The translations under genes were made by a program, and so were the position numbers. A stretch of DNA of 64,000 nt from Meandrina meandrites (lineage: Eukaryota; Cnidaria; Anthozoa; Scleractinia; Meandrinidae). Where the stretch lies: the NCBI GenBank assembly GCA_963693305.1, contig OY855905.1, forward strand, positions 32,458,750 through 32,522,749, in the 5' to 3' direction. How positions within the stretch are numbered: the stretch's first letter is position 1; every line of letters begins with the position of its first letter. The notes beneath the pieces were generated by a model. It saw only the letters and a list, made by a program, of their open reading frames with translations, was not told the origin of the DNA and did not search any database. Positions 1-12,947 of this stretch are shown here, piece after piece.

Positions 1-460
1 TGACATTTTTAAATTCATATGACTAGTGTCAGATTTACTAGCCAAGGTTACTTATAAAAGATGGCATCATTATCAGTCAAGGGAAACATAACTTTCTATG
101 TTCATGCCCAGTCAGAGCAGGTGGGGAAATTAATGTTCTGGCTGATCTTAACAAGGGAGGTGACGGGGGGTGGGGGGTGCAGGGCAAAGAAAGTTAACCT
201 ATGTGGTCTGCTGGCTGGGTGCATGGGTACAAAAAGTTTCTTTCAATGCAGTTGAACACAGTTGTGTTTCCCATTCACCATCCCCAGCCTCCCTCCTGAT
301 AAATAATGAACACTCCCTTAGTAGCTGTAAAGATCAGTTAGTTATTGTTCATTTGCATTGGTTGTTGATCAGTCATGAATTACTTATTTTTTGTGTGCAA
401 ATATCAGCCAAATAATTATATCCACAAAATATATACACCATCATCATGGAAATTTTTAAA

Positions 461-590
461 TGAGGTTTTTGTGATATCCAGAATAATCAAGGTCGAAAGT
501 AATTATATGTGTTATCAGGCGAAGCCGAAGATAACTGGCAGACTTACCGGGACCTTGATTATTCTGGATGTCACAAAAACCGAATCTCAT
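461..590. repeat. Palindromic MITE in intron 1 of copy A
   Basis: A ~35-base arm starting TGAGGTTTTTGTGATATCCA (461) is repeated inverted at 551-590. The spacer is short and there is no coding capacity. This is typical of a fold-back, non-autonomous DNA transposon. Confidence 0.55.
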
Positions 591-834
591 AATTGTTTTA
601 TAATACATTGTTTAAAAAAACGCACTGTTGACGAAGCAAATCGTCAAGGCATGTTTTTACTTCGTGTGTGAGATATACCACTCACCAGATGCTAGCAGAT
701 TAGTGAATAATCTGTAGGTTGTGCTGATTCCCAGAATTATTGCAGGCTCTTAGCCAATGAGAAGACAGATATTGACTACAATGAAAAATATAAAAACTAA
801 AGATATTTACTTTCTCAAGCCATATGTTTTGCAG

Positions 835-3800
835 ATTGACGGCATTTTCAAGTTGTGTGATGAATTTTTTCAACTGGATGATGCTGTTAAGCAAAAATAT
901 GCCCGGCCAGCTGATGGAAGTGGACATGGGTGGGTGGCCAATGAGAGAGAAAAGTAAGCTGATTAACAATTAATAATATTAATATTTAATATTATGTTTA
1001 TGAGAAATATGACATGTTCTGTTGCCATGCCAGCCTAGCGGGACAAGTCAATGACCTACAGTATACTGACCCTGTTTGAATTCACTAAGCTACAGGGAGA
1101 ATCATGGGCCGTTCTTATTAGTTTTATTTTTTATTAACTAGAAGCACAAATTACATGTAAAATTTTATGTGATATTAACTGTGTTACCTTAAATTGCTGA
1201 AAAATTTGTGCAAATATGTTTTTACCGAGGCTTTTTTGGATGATCAGAACTAAAAACAAGACAAGAAGATCTAAAACTTTATGGAAATCAGTTTCACTTC
1301 AAGAATAAAATGTAGCTTGAAATAATTTTACTGCAAGTGCAGGTTTTTCATCCCATTTTCAGTATGTGTATATATGACGGGGCTTTTAACTCTTTGTTGG
1401 CAGAGTAAGTCCAGACCGACCAGCTGATTACAAGGAAGCGTTCAATATTACAGAGCCAAGAAATGAGCAGCGGGTGTGTTTTTCACTTTATAATAAATTT
1501 ATATTCAAACTAGACTTCCTTAATGAAGGTGGGGTGTCTGGGGTAAAGCCCCAAGTGACTTATGATAAATTGCTAGATTCTCCTTACAATTTGCCCTGTG
1601 TTTGCTTGTAAATCAAGGGAGAATATTCTTATATTAGATCAGGAGTCATGTAGGGTCTTATTCCATCTACCCCTAAATCAAATGATAGTTTTAATATATG
1701 AACAGTAGCACTCTCATATTATACTGGTTTCTGTAAGATGTTCAAAACAACAAGACTGCATGGATTGAGTGCTTCAGAAATACTGAGCTCCCCTTGCTGG
1801 AAGGGATGCTATTCCGAGGCTAACTAGTCCCACAGGTTAGCTCCTAGCACAGAATGCTGCCAACTATCTCTGTATTTCTGGGTTGAGGGAGCCTCTGTGA
1901 GATTCATTAGTGGTTTGCCTCACTACATAAATATTATGATTACCTAGACCATTACACCTGCATGGAGACCAACAATTTGATACATTTTCAATATTGATGT
2001 ATATTTTAAGCCCAGCGAGTAACATGAGACACGCTTGTTTTTCAGTAAATGGCACAGACATACTCAGATTCATTGTTACAATTAAACCTAGATTAATGGC
2101 CTAGCCACCGCAAGCCTTCTAATAGCTCAACTAGTGGTAAGAGTGTCCAAAGTATCAATCGGATTCGGTCATAGGTTTGATTCCTGTTGGGAGCACTTGG
2201 AGTTTCTTTTTTGAGTACATGCCAATGCCATTTTACTGAAATTAAAAACATTATCTTTCACTGTTACTATTTTTTTTATTTTTTTACAGTGTATATTTAA
2301 CTATTAATATTAATTTTATATGACATGTTTAATTTTACAGGCATGGCCCAATGATAAGATACCAAATTTTCAAAGTGAGACTGCCTCATTTTTTGACCTT
2401 TGTGGGGACCTGTCTTTGAGAATTCTCCACATAATGGCACTTGGACTGCAACTTGAGGTACAAAATAATGTGGCTATAATGTGGTTATAATAATAATAAT
2501 TGTGTTTTAGATTCATCTGCCCTTATCTTATCTTGATTTCTACCCTTTCACTTATTTCCCCCACTAATTTAATCTACTTGCTTTACCTTTTCAATCCCTT
2601 CTTTCTTTCTTTATTTTATCTTATCCTGACGGCACAGAAATAGATCAGACTTTTTAACAGCTGTTGCTTTTGATAGTCAAAATTTACAGCAAGCCCTAAA
2701 AGTCAATTGGATCCATAATAGGTCATATCTATATCTATATCATGGGGGGTCTTGCAAAGGGAGGCATGCTCCCATCACTGCAAGACATAAAATAATAATG
2801 GATTGGGGGGGGAGTAAAAGACCTTAAAAACAATAAAATATGTACATAATTTAAAAAAGATTACTAAGAATTACTAAAAAATGTTAATTATGATTAAAAA
2901 ATTAGAACCTAATTAAAATGTCAATCATTCAAATCTAAGCGCATTCTTAAATAAATGACTTTTTTCAACATCTAAAACATTGTTTGGTAAGGCGTTCCAT
3001 TCTCTGATAGTTCTACAATAGAATGAGTTCCTATAACTCTCCGAGTTTGGAGTTATTTCGATGAACCTGTCTTTGTGAAAAGATCGAAGTTGTTGACAAT
3101 TACGCCTTTTGATATAGCATGGGATTTCTAATGCTGATTCACCATGAATAGCTTTATGAAGTAATGTGAGGCGAGCAGATTTCCTTCTGTTTTGAAGGGA
3201 GGGCCAATCCAAATCGTTAAGTAAATTGGAAACAGTTCCAGGTGTTCTCTGCCAACAGTTCTTCACAAATCAAGCAGCTCGCCGTTGGACGTCTTCTATT
3301 TGCTTTATATGCTTGGTAGTCCATGGATCCCACACCGGGCTTGCATATTCCAGATGAGGTCTCACTAGTGCTTTATAAGCTAATTCTTTAATTGATTCAG
3401 GGCAGTTGCCAAGATTTCTTCGCAGAAAGCCAAGAGTTTGGTTTGCTTTGGTAACCTTATTGTTAATATGATGGCCCCAGTCTAGTTTAGAGGATAGCTC
3501 AACGCCAAGATATGGATGCTGTGACACTGATTCTAGGGAGTGACCCATTAATTTATAATCATAAATAACAGGATCGCGTTTTCTGGTTATCCTCATGACA
3601 AAGCATTTACTTGGATTAAATTGCATCAGCCATTTCTGCGACCAATATTCAATAGTGGATAGATCGGATTGAAGATCTTTAGCATCACTGATTGACTCTA
3701 TAACACTATATAAGATTGTATCATCTGCAAATAGGCGTAAAGCAGAGGAGCAGTGATCACCAATATCGTTTATGTATAAAAGAAACATCAGTGGTCCTAA

Positions 3801-6800
3801 GACCGTTCCTTGAGGAACACCAGAAGATACGTGAACTGGGTGGGATGAAGCACCATTAACTACAACGGACTGTTCTCTGCATGTAAGCCAGTTTGCTAGC
3901 CAATGTTTAAGATTACCACGTATGCCATAATAATCCAGTTTGCGAATAAGACGTTGGTGAGGAACAACATCAAATGCCTTAGAGAAATCCATAATTATGA
4001 GGTCTGTCTGCTTACCATTGTCAAGAGCCTTGGCAATTTCCTCAATTGCAGTTACGAGCTGGGTTTCACAAGAAAACTTCCGGCAGAAGCCATGTTGAGA
4101 GTTGACAAGAATATTGTTTGAATCCAGATGAGTCATTATATCATGAAAAATAATATGTTCCAGGATCTTGCAGGGTACAGCAGTTAATGAGATGGGACGG
4201 TAATTGCTGGCAAGGTGTTTACTGCCTTTTTTAAAGACAGGTGTTATATTGGCCTTCAACCAGTCTTTTGGCACTGTTCCAGATTCCATTGATTGGGTAA
4301 AGAGCAATTTTAAGAATGGAGCAATCTCCATGGCTGCTTCTTTAAGGATACGACATGGGATCAGATCAGGGCCATTTGCTTTCTTGGGATTGACATTATT
4401 CAATAACTTGAGAATTCCTGGTATGGTAAACACAGTAGATGGAACATCAGGATAAGGACTTGGGCCAAGAGATGGAATGTTGTCAAGATTTTCTTTAGTA
4501 AATACTGACTTGAATTGATTGCTTAATAGGTTAGCTTTTCCATAGTTGTCATTTACATCAGCACCATTATCTTTCAGTGGGGGAATTCCAACATCATGAG
4601 TTTTGTTCGATTTAATATAAGACCAGAAACGCTTTGATGGAACTTCCTTATTGGATCTTGATTTCTCCGGAGCTGTTAACAGATCTGAGACATATTCATT
4701 GTGTGCAATGGTCAGTTGTTTCTTTATACACTTTCTCATCTCTTTGAACTTTATCCAGTCACTAGGATTATCAGTTCTTCTTGCTTTATTGTATAGCCTT
4801 TGTTTCTTTCTGGTCATGCGTTTGATAGAATTAGTTAACCAAGGTACATTCCATCGTCCATTGATATTTTTTTAAGGAATGTTTTTCTTCATGACTTCAT
4901 TGATGGTTGATTTGGTACAGTCCAAAATAACCCAGTGGTCTAACCAGGTTGGGTAGCCAGTGTGGGGCTGATCAGAAATTTTGGCAATACCCCTGTATAT
5001 GGTTTGTGTCTCAGGGTCTGGACAGACTAGATCAGTTATAGTTATTGCCCATGAAAGAGTTATTGATAACCAGAAAGTCAGCGTGCAGCAAGTTATAGAT
5101 AACCCTAAACAGATAAATTACAAGTCAACAACAATTTTCTTTTCAGAATGAAAATTGCATTAGTTGAAGACAACTAGTTTTTCCTAGTTTGTTTAAGAAG
5201 TTGTTGCCACCAGTGGAATGTGTGAGGGGACTTGACAGCAAGAGGATTTAACTATAGTTATCAATAATTTTGACCAGTAAAAGGAAAGGCGATATTGAGC
5301 ACTAACAGTTTCTGGTTTGTTTTGTTCATCAGCAACTAATAGTTGTCAGTAATTAACTCTCTAGTTTAGCAAGGACCTAAGATGTAGACAAAATTTTGGA
5401 CGCTTCATAGTCCACAGGGGTGACTCCCATATCTGATAGAGATGGGGATGTCTCGTCCCACTTAGGGGTGTAAATTTTGGATCTTAGTCTCACTTGGGGG
5501 TGTTCTGTGCGAAACACCAATATTTTTAGCCGCCATGGTCTCATTTAGGATTTAGGGTTGCAAAAATGAAGAAGGGGGTCCAAAAAAGCTTCAGCCACGC
5601 CTAGATTGGTTTCCTTCAGGGATTTAATTCAAAATTTCCGACAAGCATTCCTCTCTGTTTAAAAATACGACTTCCCAGGCCATACACTATCTGGAGCTAC
5701 ATTTTCTATGACATAAATGAATTCCATGTGCAATGTTTCTTGATACCAATACCCGTGAGTGACTGCTTTTAAAGGGGCACTGTCACGGGGATTTTTTCGT
5801 TTTGGGGTGAAAATGTGCTAAAGATGAAATGAAATGCTTTTCACGTACACAGAATACTCCCAGGAAGTCAAGAGAAGGAAGTCTATTTATTTTCTCAAAG
5901 GAAGAGCAAACCATAGTCAGTTATGGGCGATTTTTTCACAAAACAAGGACACACTTGAAAAAATCAGCCTGATGTTTTCAAGTTGCAGCCATTTGCATCC
6001 TTGTGATCCGCAGCCAAACACACTTAATTATAGTCTCAGAGAACTGGTTGGGCAGTTAGCGAAACTGGGTCTCCTGTGATTAGAATGTCTTAGCTTTTCA
6101 AAGTTATCCTAAAAATTGGTGACAGTGTCCAGGCTTTAAATTAAAACATCATTTTTTTAAATGATTGCTACAGAACCCAGACGTTTTTACGTGCACTCAC
6201 AAGATTATGGCGAGCACAAAGAACTGTACCACCTTGCGGTTGTTGCACTATCCAAGCATTTCAGAAAACACAATTGTTAAACCAGGACAGATCCGCTGTG
6301 GAGAGCACACTGACTATGGCTCAATAACTTTACTCTTTCAGGATGATATGCCTGGATTGGAGGTACCATATAATATTACTTTTAAAAACTTAAGGGTAAT
6401 ATTTACTGAATCTTAAATGGTTAGTTAAGTTTAGCTCGTTTTTGCTAGATTACTCCAAAGATTCCTGAACGTTTTCCTAGGATGTCTAATTTTGATTTCG
6501 GATGTTGTATCAAAAGATTCCAAAGATTCTCACAGATAACCCTGCCAAGCTTGTAATTATACGGAAGATTTTCAAACGTTATTGGAGGTCAACAGATATT
6601 TCCAATAGTCTCCCGAACATTGCTGAAGATCACACGATGCCTCAATTAACAAACTTTGCCATTTATTTTATGAACAAGAAATCTTATGTTTCCACGTAGC
6701 ATTTAGTAGTAATAGTGTTCGCTTGACGTGTATCTAAAGATGCCTATGGGTTTCTAAATTCTATTTGGCCCCATACGATTACATGCGAAAATTTGTCAGC

Positions 6801-7891
6801 TGAATAGAAACCGCTGATGCCACAAAAAAATGTGTCGATTGTCTCATTTCGTTTCTCCTCGCCAGGTTTTACCTCTTGGTTGTACAGAATACGTACCTGC
6901 CCCTCCCGTCCCTGGAGCAATAGTTGTCAATGTAGCGGACCTCATGCAGAGATGGACCGCTGACCAGCTCAAGTCAACAGTGAGAAAACACTCATATATG
7001 AAACACTCGTAGATATCCTATATCAAAGAGAACCCGCTCCTTACAATTAGAGCCTATTGTGTGTAGCTTCATAAGCTACTCCCAACTTGCCCCACGTAAC
7101 GCCAGTCTTCTCTACTTTCTGAACCATTCGGGGGGGGGATTTTAGGGCATGTGTCAAGTGATTTCTGGATATTTTTCCCAACAGAATATTATATTAGCGA
7201 TGTTTTAAACAACTTTCTAAGACTTTGTAGTTTTTGTACTAGACTATTGAAAAAAATCCACGATGCGGTACTGATGCTTGATGAACACGATCACGAGCCC
7301 CAGGCGCGTGTCATCGCAGGGACAAGCACGCAGGTGCAGTAAGCAGTGTTCTTGAGGACGACATACGAGTAAAAGGTCCTCAAAGCGCGTAATTGTCAGT
7401 TGCCTAACATCGTCTTCCCTAAAAATTTTATCAATCATCCTATTTTGCAATTTTGCGAATTCTGAAAATTCAACCTATTCGTTGACATGTTTTGTAATAA
7501 AAAATATGTTCTTTGTGGTTTGTCAAAACCTAATGTTGGCTCGTAATGCCACGTACATTTCATGTTAATAAAACAGTTATCATGTTTCTCCTCGTACCCA
7601 TCCTTACACATTAGCGCGGTTGCTATCAACATCGATCAAATTGACAATTACCTTTGAGCTTTCCCAACACACAGCATTAAGAACATTTCATTTTCCTTCT
7701 ATCTTCAGCGCCACCGGGTTTCAATCCCAGAAGAGGAGTGTCACCGGCGTGTTCCTAGACGTTCCTTGGCTTTTTTTGTCCACCCAGATGACGACACAGT
7801 AATTAAGTGCCTTGATGGACCTGAGAAGTACCCTCCCATAACGGCATATGACTATCTGTGGCAGAGGCTATACGCAACATACGAATACTAA
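835..7891 (+). CDS. 2OG-Fe(II) oxygenase, isopenicillin-N-synthase-like, copy A (5' partial)
   Basis: Six exons are seen: 835-953, 1404-1473, 2341-2457, 6174-6362, 6866-6979 and 7709-7891 (TAA). All have AG/GT borders and the joined phase stays open, giving 263 residues; copies C and D total about 320. Exon 1 (about 57 codons) must lie left of the window. The iron-binding HxD is in HTDYGS (exon 4 here, family exon 5). The distal His is in RHRVSIP and the 2-oxoglutarate-binding RxS is RRS in VPRRSLAFF, both in the last exon. The family (non-haem Fe(II)/2OG oxygenases, annotated in many genomes as isopenicillin N synthase-like or UPF0676) oxidises small substrates in the cytosol; the substrate here is unknown. 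This is the most divergent of the four copies, and its third intron carries a LINE and a MITE. I see no disabling change in the visible part. Confidence 0.8.
2095..2215 (+). repeat. tRNA-derived SINE-like fragment
   Basis: The sequence carries a box-A-like stretch (TAGCTCAACTAGTGGTAAGA) followed about 40 bases later by a box-B-like GGTTTGATTCC. This is the internal promoter layout of a tRNA-derived SINE head. No intact tRNA fold was identified, so it is not called a tRNA gene. Confidence 0.4.
2925..4860 (-). pseudogene. CR1/Jockey-like LINE reverse transcriptase, 5' truncated
   Basis: The minus strand encodes a non-LTR reverse transcriptase. Palm motifs include IIMDFSKAFDVVPH, SSGVPQGTVLGP and RLFADDTILY, followed by the thumb region and a C-terminal domain with KNCWQRTPGTV. 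The frame runs from about 4817 to 2925 and is interrupted by one in-frame TGA at 3270-3272; codons on both sides stay in one frame. Upstream of 4860 the frame breaks, and coding similarity fades by about 5060. No apurinic-like endonuclease domain is seen, so the copy is 5' truncated. It sits antisense in the intron of copy A between 2457 and 6174. The single stop suggests a fairly recent insertion. Confidence 0.85.
5767..6140. repeat. MITE with terminal inverted repeats
   Basis: The left end TTTAAAGGGGCACTGTCAC is matched by the reverse complement of the right end (TGACAGTGTCCAGGCTTTAA). The ~370-base body has no supported ORF. It lies just upstream of the exon at 6174-6362. Confidence 0.5.
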
Positions 7892-8265
7892 CCTAACCCC
7901 AATAGTCTGAAAATCAGAACTTAAAGTGGTGGATTTTTTACTGTTTAATTTTTATCACCTGGAAATTTAACAAATTGACAATGTCAGGAAATTATTTTGC
8001 CCAAGGTGCAAAAGTGGTCTCACCGAAACAAGGACATTCAATATTCATTATTATTAAAATGAACTAGTTTAAGAAATAATAAAGCGCTGTGCAAAACAAC
8101 ACCAATTTATTCCTATTGAAGTAATTTGGAGGAGTACCTTTTGTCACTGATAATATAGTAAAGATTATTTTATAGCTGTTCCGCTTATGAAAGTTTTCAG
8201 TTTTTTGTAAACAAGGAAACCTCGGCAAGACTGTTACTCTGCGTGCTCAGTAAAACCAATAATTG

Positions 8266-8554
8266 TATAGAGCGGTTTTCACTTGAGTGTAGAAAGTAAT
8301 TCGCGTTTACTTTGGTTTTGCATTACAACGCTCAGTAATTGGCTTAAAAATCTCGCGCCACTTTCTCAACCAATCAGAAGTTAAACCAAAACCAATCGCG
8401 ATCAGCTCGCGCACGTTTTCCCGCGCTTTGTGCCGGCGTCATGTATTTGCTTCGAGTTTTGATTGGTTCACTGGTTTGTCTGTGTCCTTTGTGATTGGCT
8501 AGAGTGATTACTTTGGTTTTGGTTTTACGGCACTCATTTGAAAACTGCTCTATC
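8266..8554. repeat. MITE with GAGCGGTTTTCAC-type ends
   Basis: The left end TAGAGCGGTTTTCACTTGAG pairs with the right end (CTCATTTGAAAACTGCTCTA). Between them are CCAATCAGA/GATTGG motifs and no ORF. A related right-end fragment occurs near 60300-60335. Confidence 0.6.
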
Positions 8555-9117
8555 ACAGAGATACGGTATGTCTGGAATAAAAATTCTGTTTGTAGAGGCT
8601 GGCATTGGAAAATCTAGTTAATATAAGTCCGGAGAGGCCCAGTTGCTTAAAGCACTATTACATATAAGCTAATAATCCACAATTACGTCAATTTTGATTC
8701 AATTTTATAACCTTTCAGTGAGGGTTTTCTGTTTATATTATCAGTCCTCCAGTTTTAACGTCGACTTATCTCATATCCACAAGACCACCAATGAAAGGCA
8801 TATTTATAAAGGAGAAATTGAACCCTCAATCAACTTTTTGCTGGTTATAAACTCTGGGCTTATACAACTCGTAAAGGAATATTAATGGGCATGGCTTACA
8901 TCTGGGATAGTATAAAAAACATTTTGAAATGAGCTGACAAGAAACAACTTGACGATTCAGGCGACATTCGACTATAATAGGGTACGGTTTTTTTCGTTGA
9001 AGCTTGAATGAGGGATAACAAGTTGTCAGGGACCGGTCATTATTTAGGTGGTGGAGAGGGCTGGTGCAAATATGGGGAGGGCCAATGATTTTTATGCATG
9101 CAGGAAAAAAGGGGTTG

Positions 9118-9200
9118 GTGGGGGGGGGGGAACAAAATTTTTGCCTCACATTAGGGAGGTTTTAGAGGGACGAGTGGTAAGGGGGGGGGGGGGGGGGGAG
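9118..9200 (+). repeat. G-tract cluster upstream of copy B
   Basis: Runs of ten or more G occur near 9120 and 9181-9198. The duplicated region upstream of copy C (about 40790-40920) has only short G runs, so the long tracts arose or grew after duplication, or their length is an assembly artefact. G-quadruplex formation is possible. Confidence 0.5.
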
Positions 9201-9904
9201 GGTCAGCAAAAAATGTGCTTCCCTACTTTAAACAACGCTAGTATCAAGCATCCAATCCTTTTTACGACAGAAATGGAAGACGTCTGCGTGCAACAACTTG
9301 ATCATCGTAGATTATGACCAAAGCTGAATCGCACTGATTGACCGAGGATTGAAACAAAACCAGAAACAAAAACAAAACAAACGAAACTTTTAGTTAGTGT
9401 TAGAAGTGCAAGTGACGTTTGCAGTTCCACATTGCATATATTTTCCGGTGGCTAGAGCGCCTCACCAAATCATGCAGATCTTCGGGAAATATCACGGCTT
9501 CTTGTACTGCATTTTTGATTGGATGTTCTCTGTTCGCGTTCTTCGAATATTCAACACGCAAGCCGCCTCTCGATGTACACGCGAGAGGCACGCCAGTCAC
9601 ACAAAAGATTTATGAGTGGGGTCTGGGAACCCTTTCTTTCGGGCTCGATCGGACAGTCGCTCGATCGACCTTGGCGCGACCCTTGGCGCCGTGAACATTT
9701 TGTTCAAGATGGCTGACGATGGTATCCCAGTTGTGGACTTTAGCGCAATGAGTCTGGAAAACAAGAATCCCTTGAGCGAAAATAATGCAAATGTTAAAGA
9801 TCTTGCTGATCAAGTGTATCAAGCGTTTAGTACTATTGGATTTGTGTATCTCAAGAACCATGGAATTCCACAAGAATTGGTAAGCAAAAAGCGGCAGGCA
9901 GGTT

Positions 9905-10020
9905 CTTTTACAGGTCACTTGCTTGCAGTTAGCTATTATTGCAGCTTGCTTGCGGTTAGCTTTTTCTCTGGTTTGCTTGCGGTTAGCTTTCACTCCAGTT
10001 TGCTTGCGGTTAGCATTTAT
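9905..10020 (+). repeat. Tandem ~29-base repeat (GCTTGCGGTTAGC)
   Basis: Four imperfect copies of a unit containing GCTTGCGGTTAGC lie in intron 1 of copy B, directly after the exon 1 donor. Copy C lacks them here. The same core recurs near 50525 and 50840. Confidence 0.65.
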
Positions 10021-11284
10021 TTGTTGGTTAAATATCAAATCTAGGTTTTTAACTTTTATAATTTATGTTATTAATTTTATGTGTCCCCTATTAGTAGAGG
10101 GTTTCGACCCTCAGCTAGACTGCATCGACACTTAAATAAAGTTATTGATTATTGATTGATAGGGCAACTGTTACATGTGACCTGTGAACATGACCTGTCA
10201 CCTGTGACCTGTAAAATACCTGCCGAAAAGGTCGCCGAAAAGTGGTGTGTAAATTTGTGGGGATGCATATATTTTCAGGTGGAGATGATTGCTAATGATC
10301 AGAGTTTATTTCATGTAGAATTGCTGCAGTGGTTTTAAGTTGCTGGTTAGTCCTATCACAAAAATCTATTTCAAGCCAGTTTACCAATATTCTGTTTTAA
10401 TTTATTTTTTTTTGAAGCATTGGATGAAGTCTTTTTTTGGTAATAAAGTTGCTGTAGTTGTTATTATTTATTATTTTATGTACCTTGCAGATTGATACTG
10501 TTTTTGAGACATTTGACAAGTTTTTTGATTTAAATCTTGATGTAAAACAGAAGTATGCTAAGGAAGAAGGAACTTCTCCAAATGGTTGGGATGCTCTTGA
10601 AAGAGAAAGGTTTGTAAATATTTGTTTGTAAATAATTCAGTTGTGAAGAATGTGGAAATGGTATTTAATGTAGAGACATGAAACAAGCTGATATAGAATA
10701 TGCTGGACCCAGCTTCTAATGGTTAGGCTGTTGTCCTTGCATGTGTTCTTGTCTGAGCAACTGTATTTTTGCAGGTTTCATGCCATGAATACATGCACAT
10801 ATGCTATAAAACTGCACCATTTATCCAGCATGTGAATCCAAAACTCCTGGGTCCTTGGAAATGTTAACTTAAACCAAGACTTAAAACCTTCACTTTTAAT
10901 AACTTTACAATAATTCTGTTGCAGTTGTTAATATTGTCAATAAAACTTCAGTGTAAGGGAGAGCTAGAATGCCCTTAAAAATAATAACTGGTGTAGCGGC
11001 CAACTACGCTGGGCAAAATCACAATAACCCGTATTCATTCAGTAGCATTCAGGTAAACACATTTAATCAGAAACTGCTCCATTCGAACATCTGACAGTCT
11101 GAAAGGACTGAAAGATTCAAAGTTATTGTGCAAAATCTCTTGGTATGAAGCAAAACCTAGTTCGCTCACAATGCTCACATGGTAAGAAATGCGCCCAAGT
11201 GTTGCGCTTGTCAGCGGTAATACTACTTCGTGTAGTGAATATAAAATGAAACTTGAAACTTACCACTGGTATGTACTATTACAC

Positions 11285-11418
11285 TGTGGTTCAGTTTTAC
11301 CCTTGGTACAATAAGGTATTTTCCTTTGTTCTATATTCATAAACATCAAAATATTTACCATATGACACCAGTACAAAGGAAAACAAAATGTACTAAGGCT
11401 AAAATTGAGCCACAACAT
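11285..11418. repeat. Palindromic MITE (TGTGGTTCAGTTTTACCC family)
   Basis: Left and right arms are inverted copies beginning TGTGGTTCA and ending GCCACAACA. The duplicated intron of copy C carries the same insertion (about 44320-44455), and a near-perfect relative lies at 41797-41932. Confidence 0.6.
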
Positions 11419-11454
11419 AGCGGTAATACATAATAATAATATATATATATATAT

Positions 11455-11775
11455 ATTGAACAGGTAGGTAGGTAAAGTCTGCGCCTTGAGCCTAGTGGCC
11501 CATCAGGATGGAGCTTATCCCGGTTTCTGAGTAGCATGAAGTGACTAGGAGTAGTTCTACTCCTCCCTGGATGGGATGCTAGTCCATCGCAGGGTTACCC
11601 TCCAGCAGTAATGTATTGGTGCCCATTTATACACCTGCGTGGAGAGAGGCACTATGAGATTGAAGTGACTAGTACAAGAACACAATGCAGTGCCCCAGCC
11701 AGGGCTCAAACCCAGACTGCTCTATCTGGAGTCCACTGCACTAACCATAAGGCCACCGCTCCTCACCCCCCCCCC
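11455..11775 (-). repeat. tRNA-derived SINE (minus strand)
   Basis: Read on the minus strand, the unit begins beside the C-tract near 11770 with box-A-like GGCCTTATGGTTAGTGCAG and box-B-like GGGTTTGAGCCC. A longer SINE body follows, down to about 11460. The same element, inherited by duplication, lies at about 44475-44765 in copy C. Confidence 0.6.
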
Positions 11776-12745
11776 CCCCCCCCCCCCCAAAAAAAAAGAA
11801 TGTACCAAGGGTAAAATTGAGCCACAGCATACACATGAAAAGAAAAATAGTTCATTAGGTTGACTCACAGCAAGACAATACTGTGCTCACTTTTTGAGTT
11901 TCAATTCTTCTTGCAGACCTATCAGCCACTGAAGGGGGATGCTATACCCACCTAACCCATGCCAAATGAATCATGTTAATGGGACAAACCACAACACTTG
12001 TGTGCAGCTAAGCTTGCATTATCTTGCTAGTTTCTGTAATTAAAGTCGACCCTCTGGGTTGTTGTCCTAACCAAATTTGAACATCCTGCTATATTAGACT
12101 GTGAGTAGTCTCTCTTTCGCTCTGGAGTCCGTGGGGATGAATGTAGCATCAAGTGAACACGATAATTGAGCAGCAAAGGCATATGCTGCGACTAGCCCAG
12201 GCAGCTACCCATGCTACATGTACTTGCAGCTAAATCGTGCTTACTCACTTAATTCTCACTTTTGTGTTCATTCCCATGGACTTTAGATCAGACTGAGAGA
12301 ACTCTTGCAACTGGTCTACTGCTCTATAAGCTGTCACTAACCAGACAGTAGTTTAATGCCAACATTCAAAATGTTTGGCTTGTTCTAATGATTTATTGTT
12401 AACTTCTTAATGACAGAAGTGGCCTAATGCTGATGTACCAAACTTCCAAAGAAACGTGAGTTCCATCTATCAATGCTTATTGGACCTTGGTGCACGGGTG
12501 CTCTCCATTATGGCCATTGCTTTGAAAGTGGTAAGCTACATGTACCTTTTGTTCGTTGGTTTTATTATTTAAACTGTGGATGTTTTAAGCCTGCCAACTA
12601 TTATTGCTAATTAATTAAGGCAATAATTATTCAGCTACAACAGGTAAAAATCACAATTTAGTTAAAAATGAATTGCTTCCTAAAGGACCATTTGATTTCG
12701 ATAAAGTTTTCTGTTTTACAGCTATGTTCAGATTGTGTTAGTATG

Positions 12746-12947
12746 TACAGTCAACCGTCTCTTAACGGACACCCCTATAAGATGGACACCTCTTTAAAAC
12801 GGACATCTGATGTTGGTCCCGTCCATCCGTCCCTGTCGATTTTCAGTAATTTTACTGTAACTAAACTTCCTATAAGACGGACACCTCTCTAAGACGGACA
12901 GTTTGAGCAGGTCCTGACGGTGTCCATCTTAGAGAGAGTTGACTGTA
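12746..12947. repeat. Tc1/mariner-like MITE in intron 4 of copy B
   Basis: The ends TACAGTCAAC and GTTGACTGTA are inverted and flanked by TA. Copy C at the equivalent site has an uninterrupted intron, so this is an insertion after duplication. A family member inserted in copy C is at 48162-48340. Confidence 0.7.

Larger units (their letters stand above)
7892..9708. other. Spacer between copy A and copy B
   Basis: No gene is supported here. The spacer holds the 3' flank of copy A, a MITE at 8266-8554, G-rich tracts near 9118-9200 and the presumed promoter/5' UTR of copy B. The part from about 9001 onward is duplicated upstream of copy C (40763-41362), which marks the shared upstream region of B and C. 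Confidence 0.6.

Noticed and set aside
9610..10044. Two opposite 142-codon ORFs over exon 1 of copy B
   Set aside because: They run through the exon 1 donor into the tandem repeat or are antisense; the spliced exon 9709-9879 explains the coding signal.
11455..11775. Possible tRNA gene
   Set aside because: Boxes A and B are present but embedded in a longer repeat with a duplicate at 44475-44765 and no cloverleaf; SINE is the better call.
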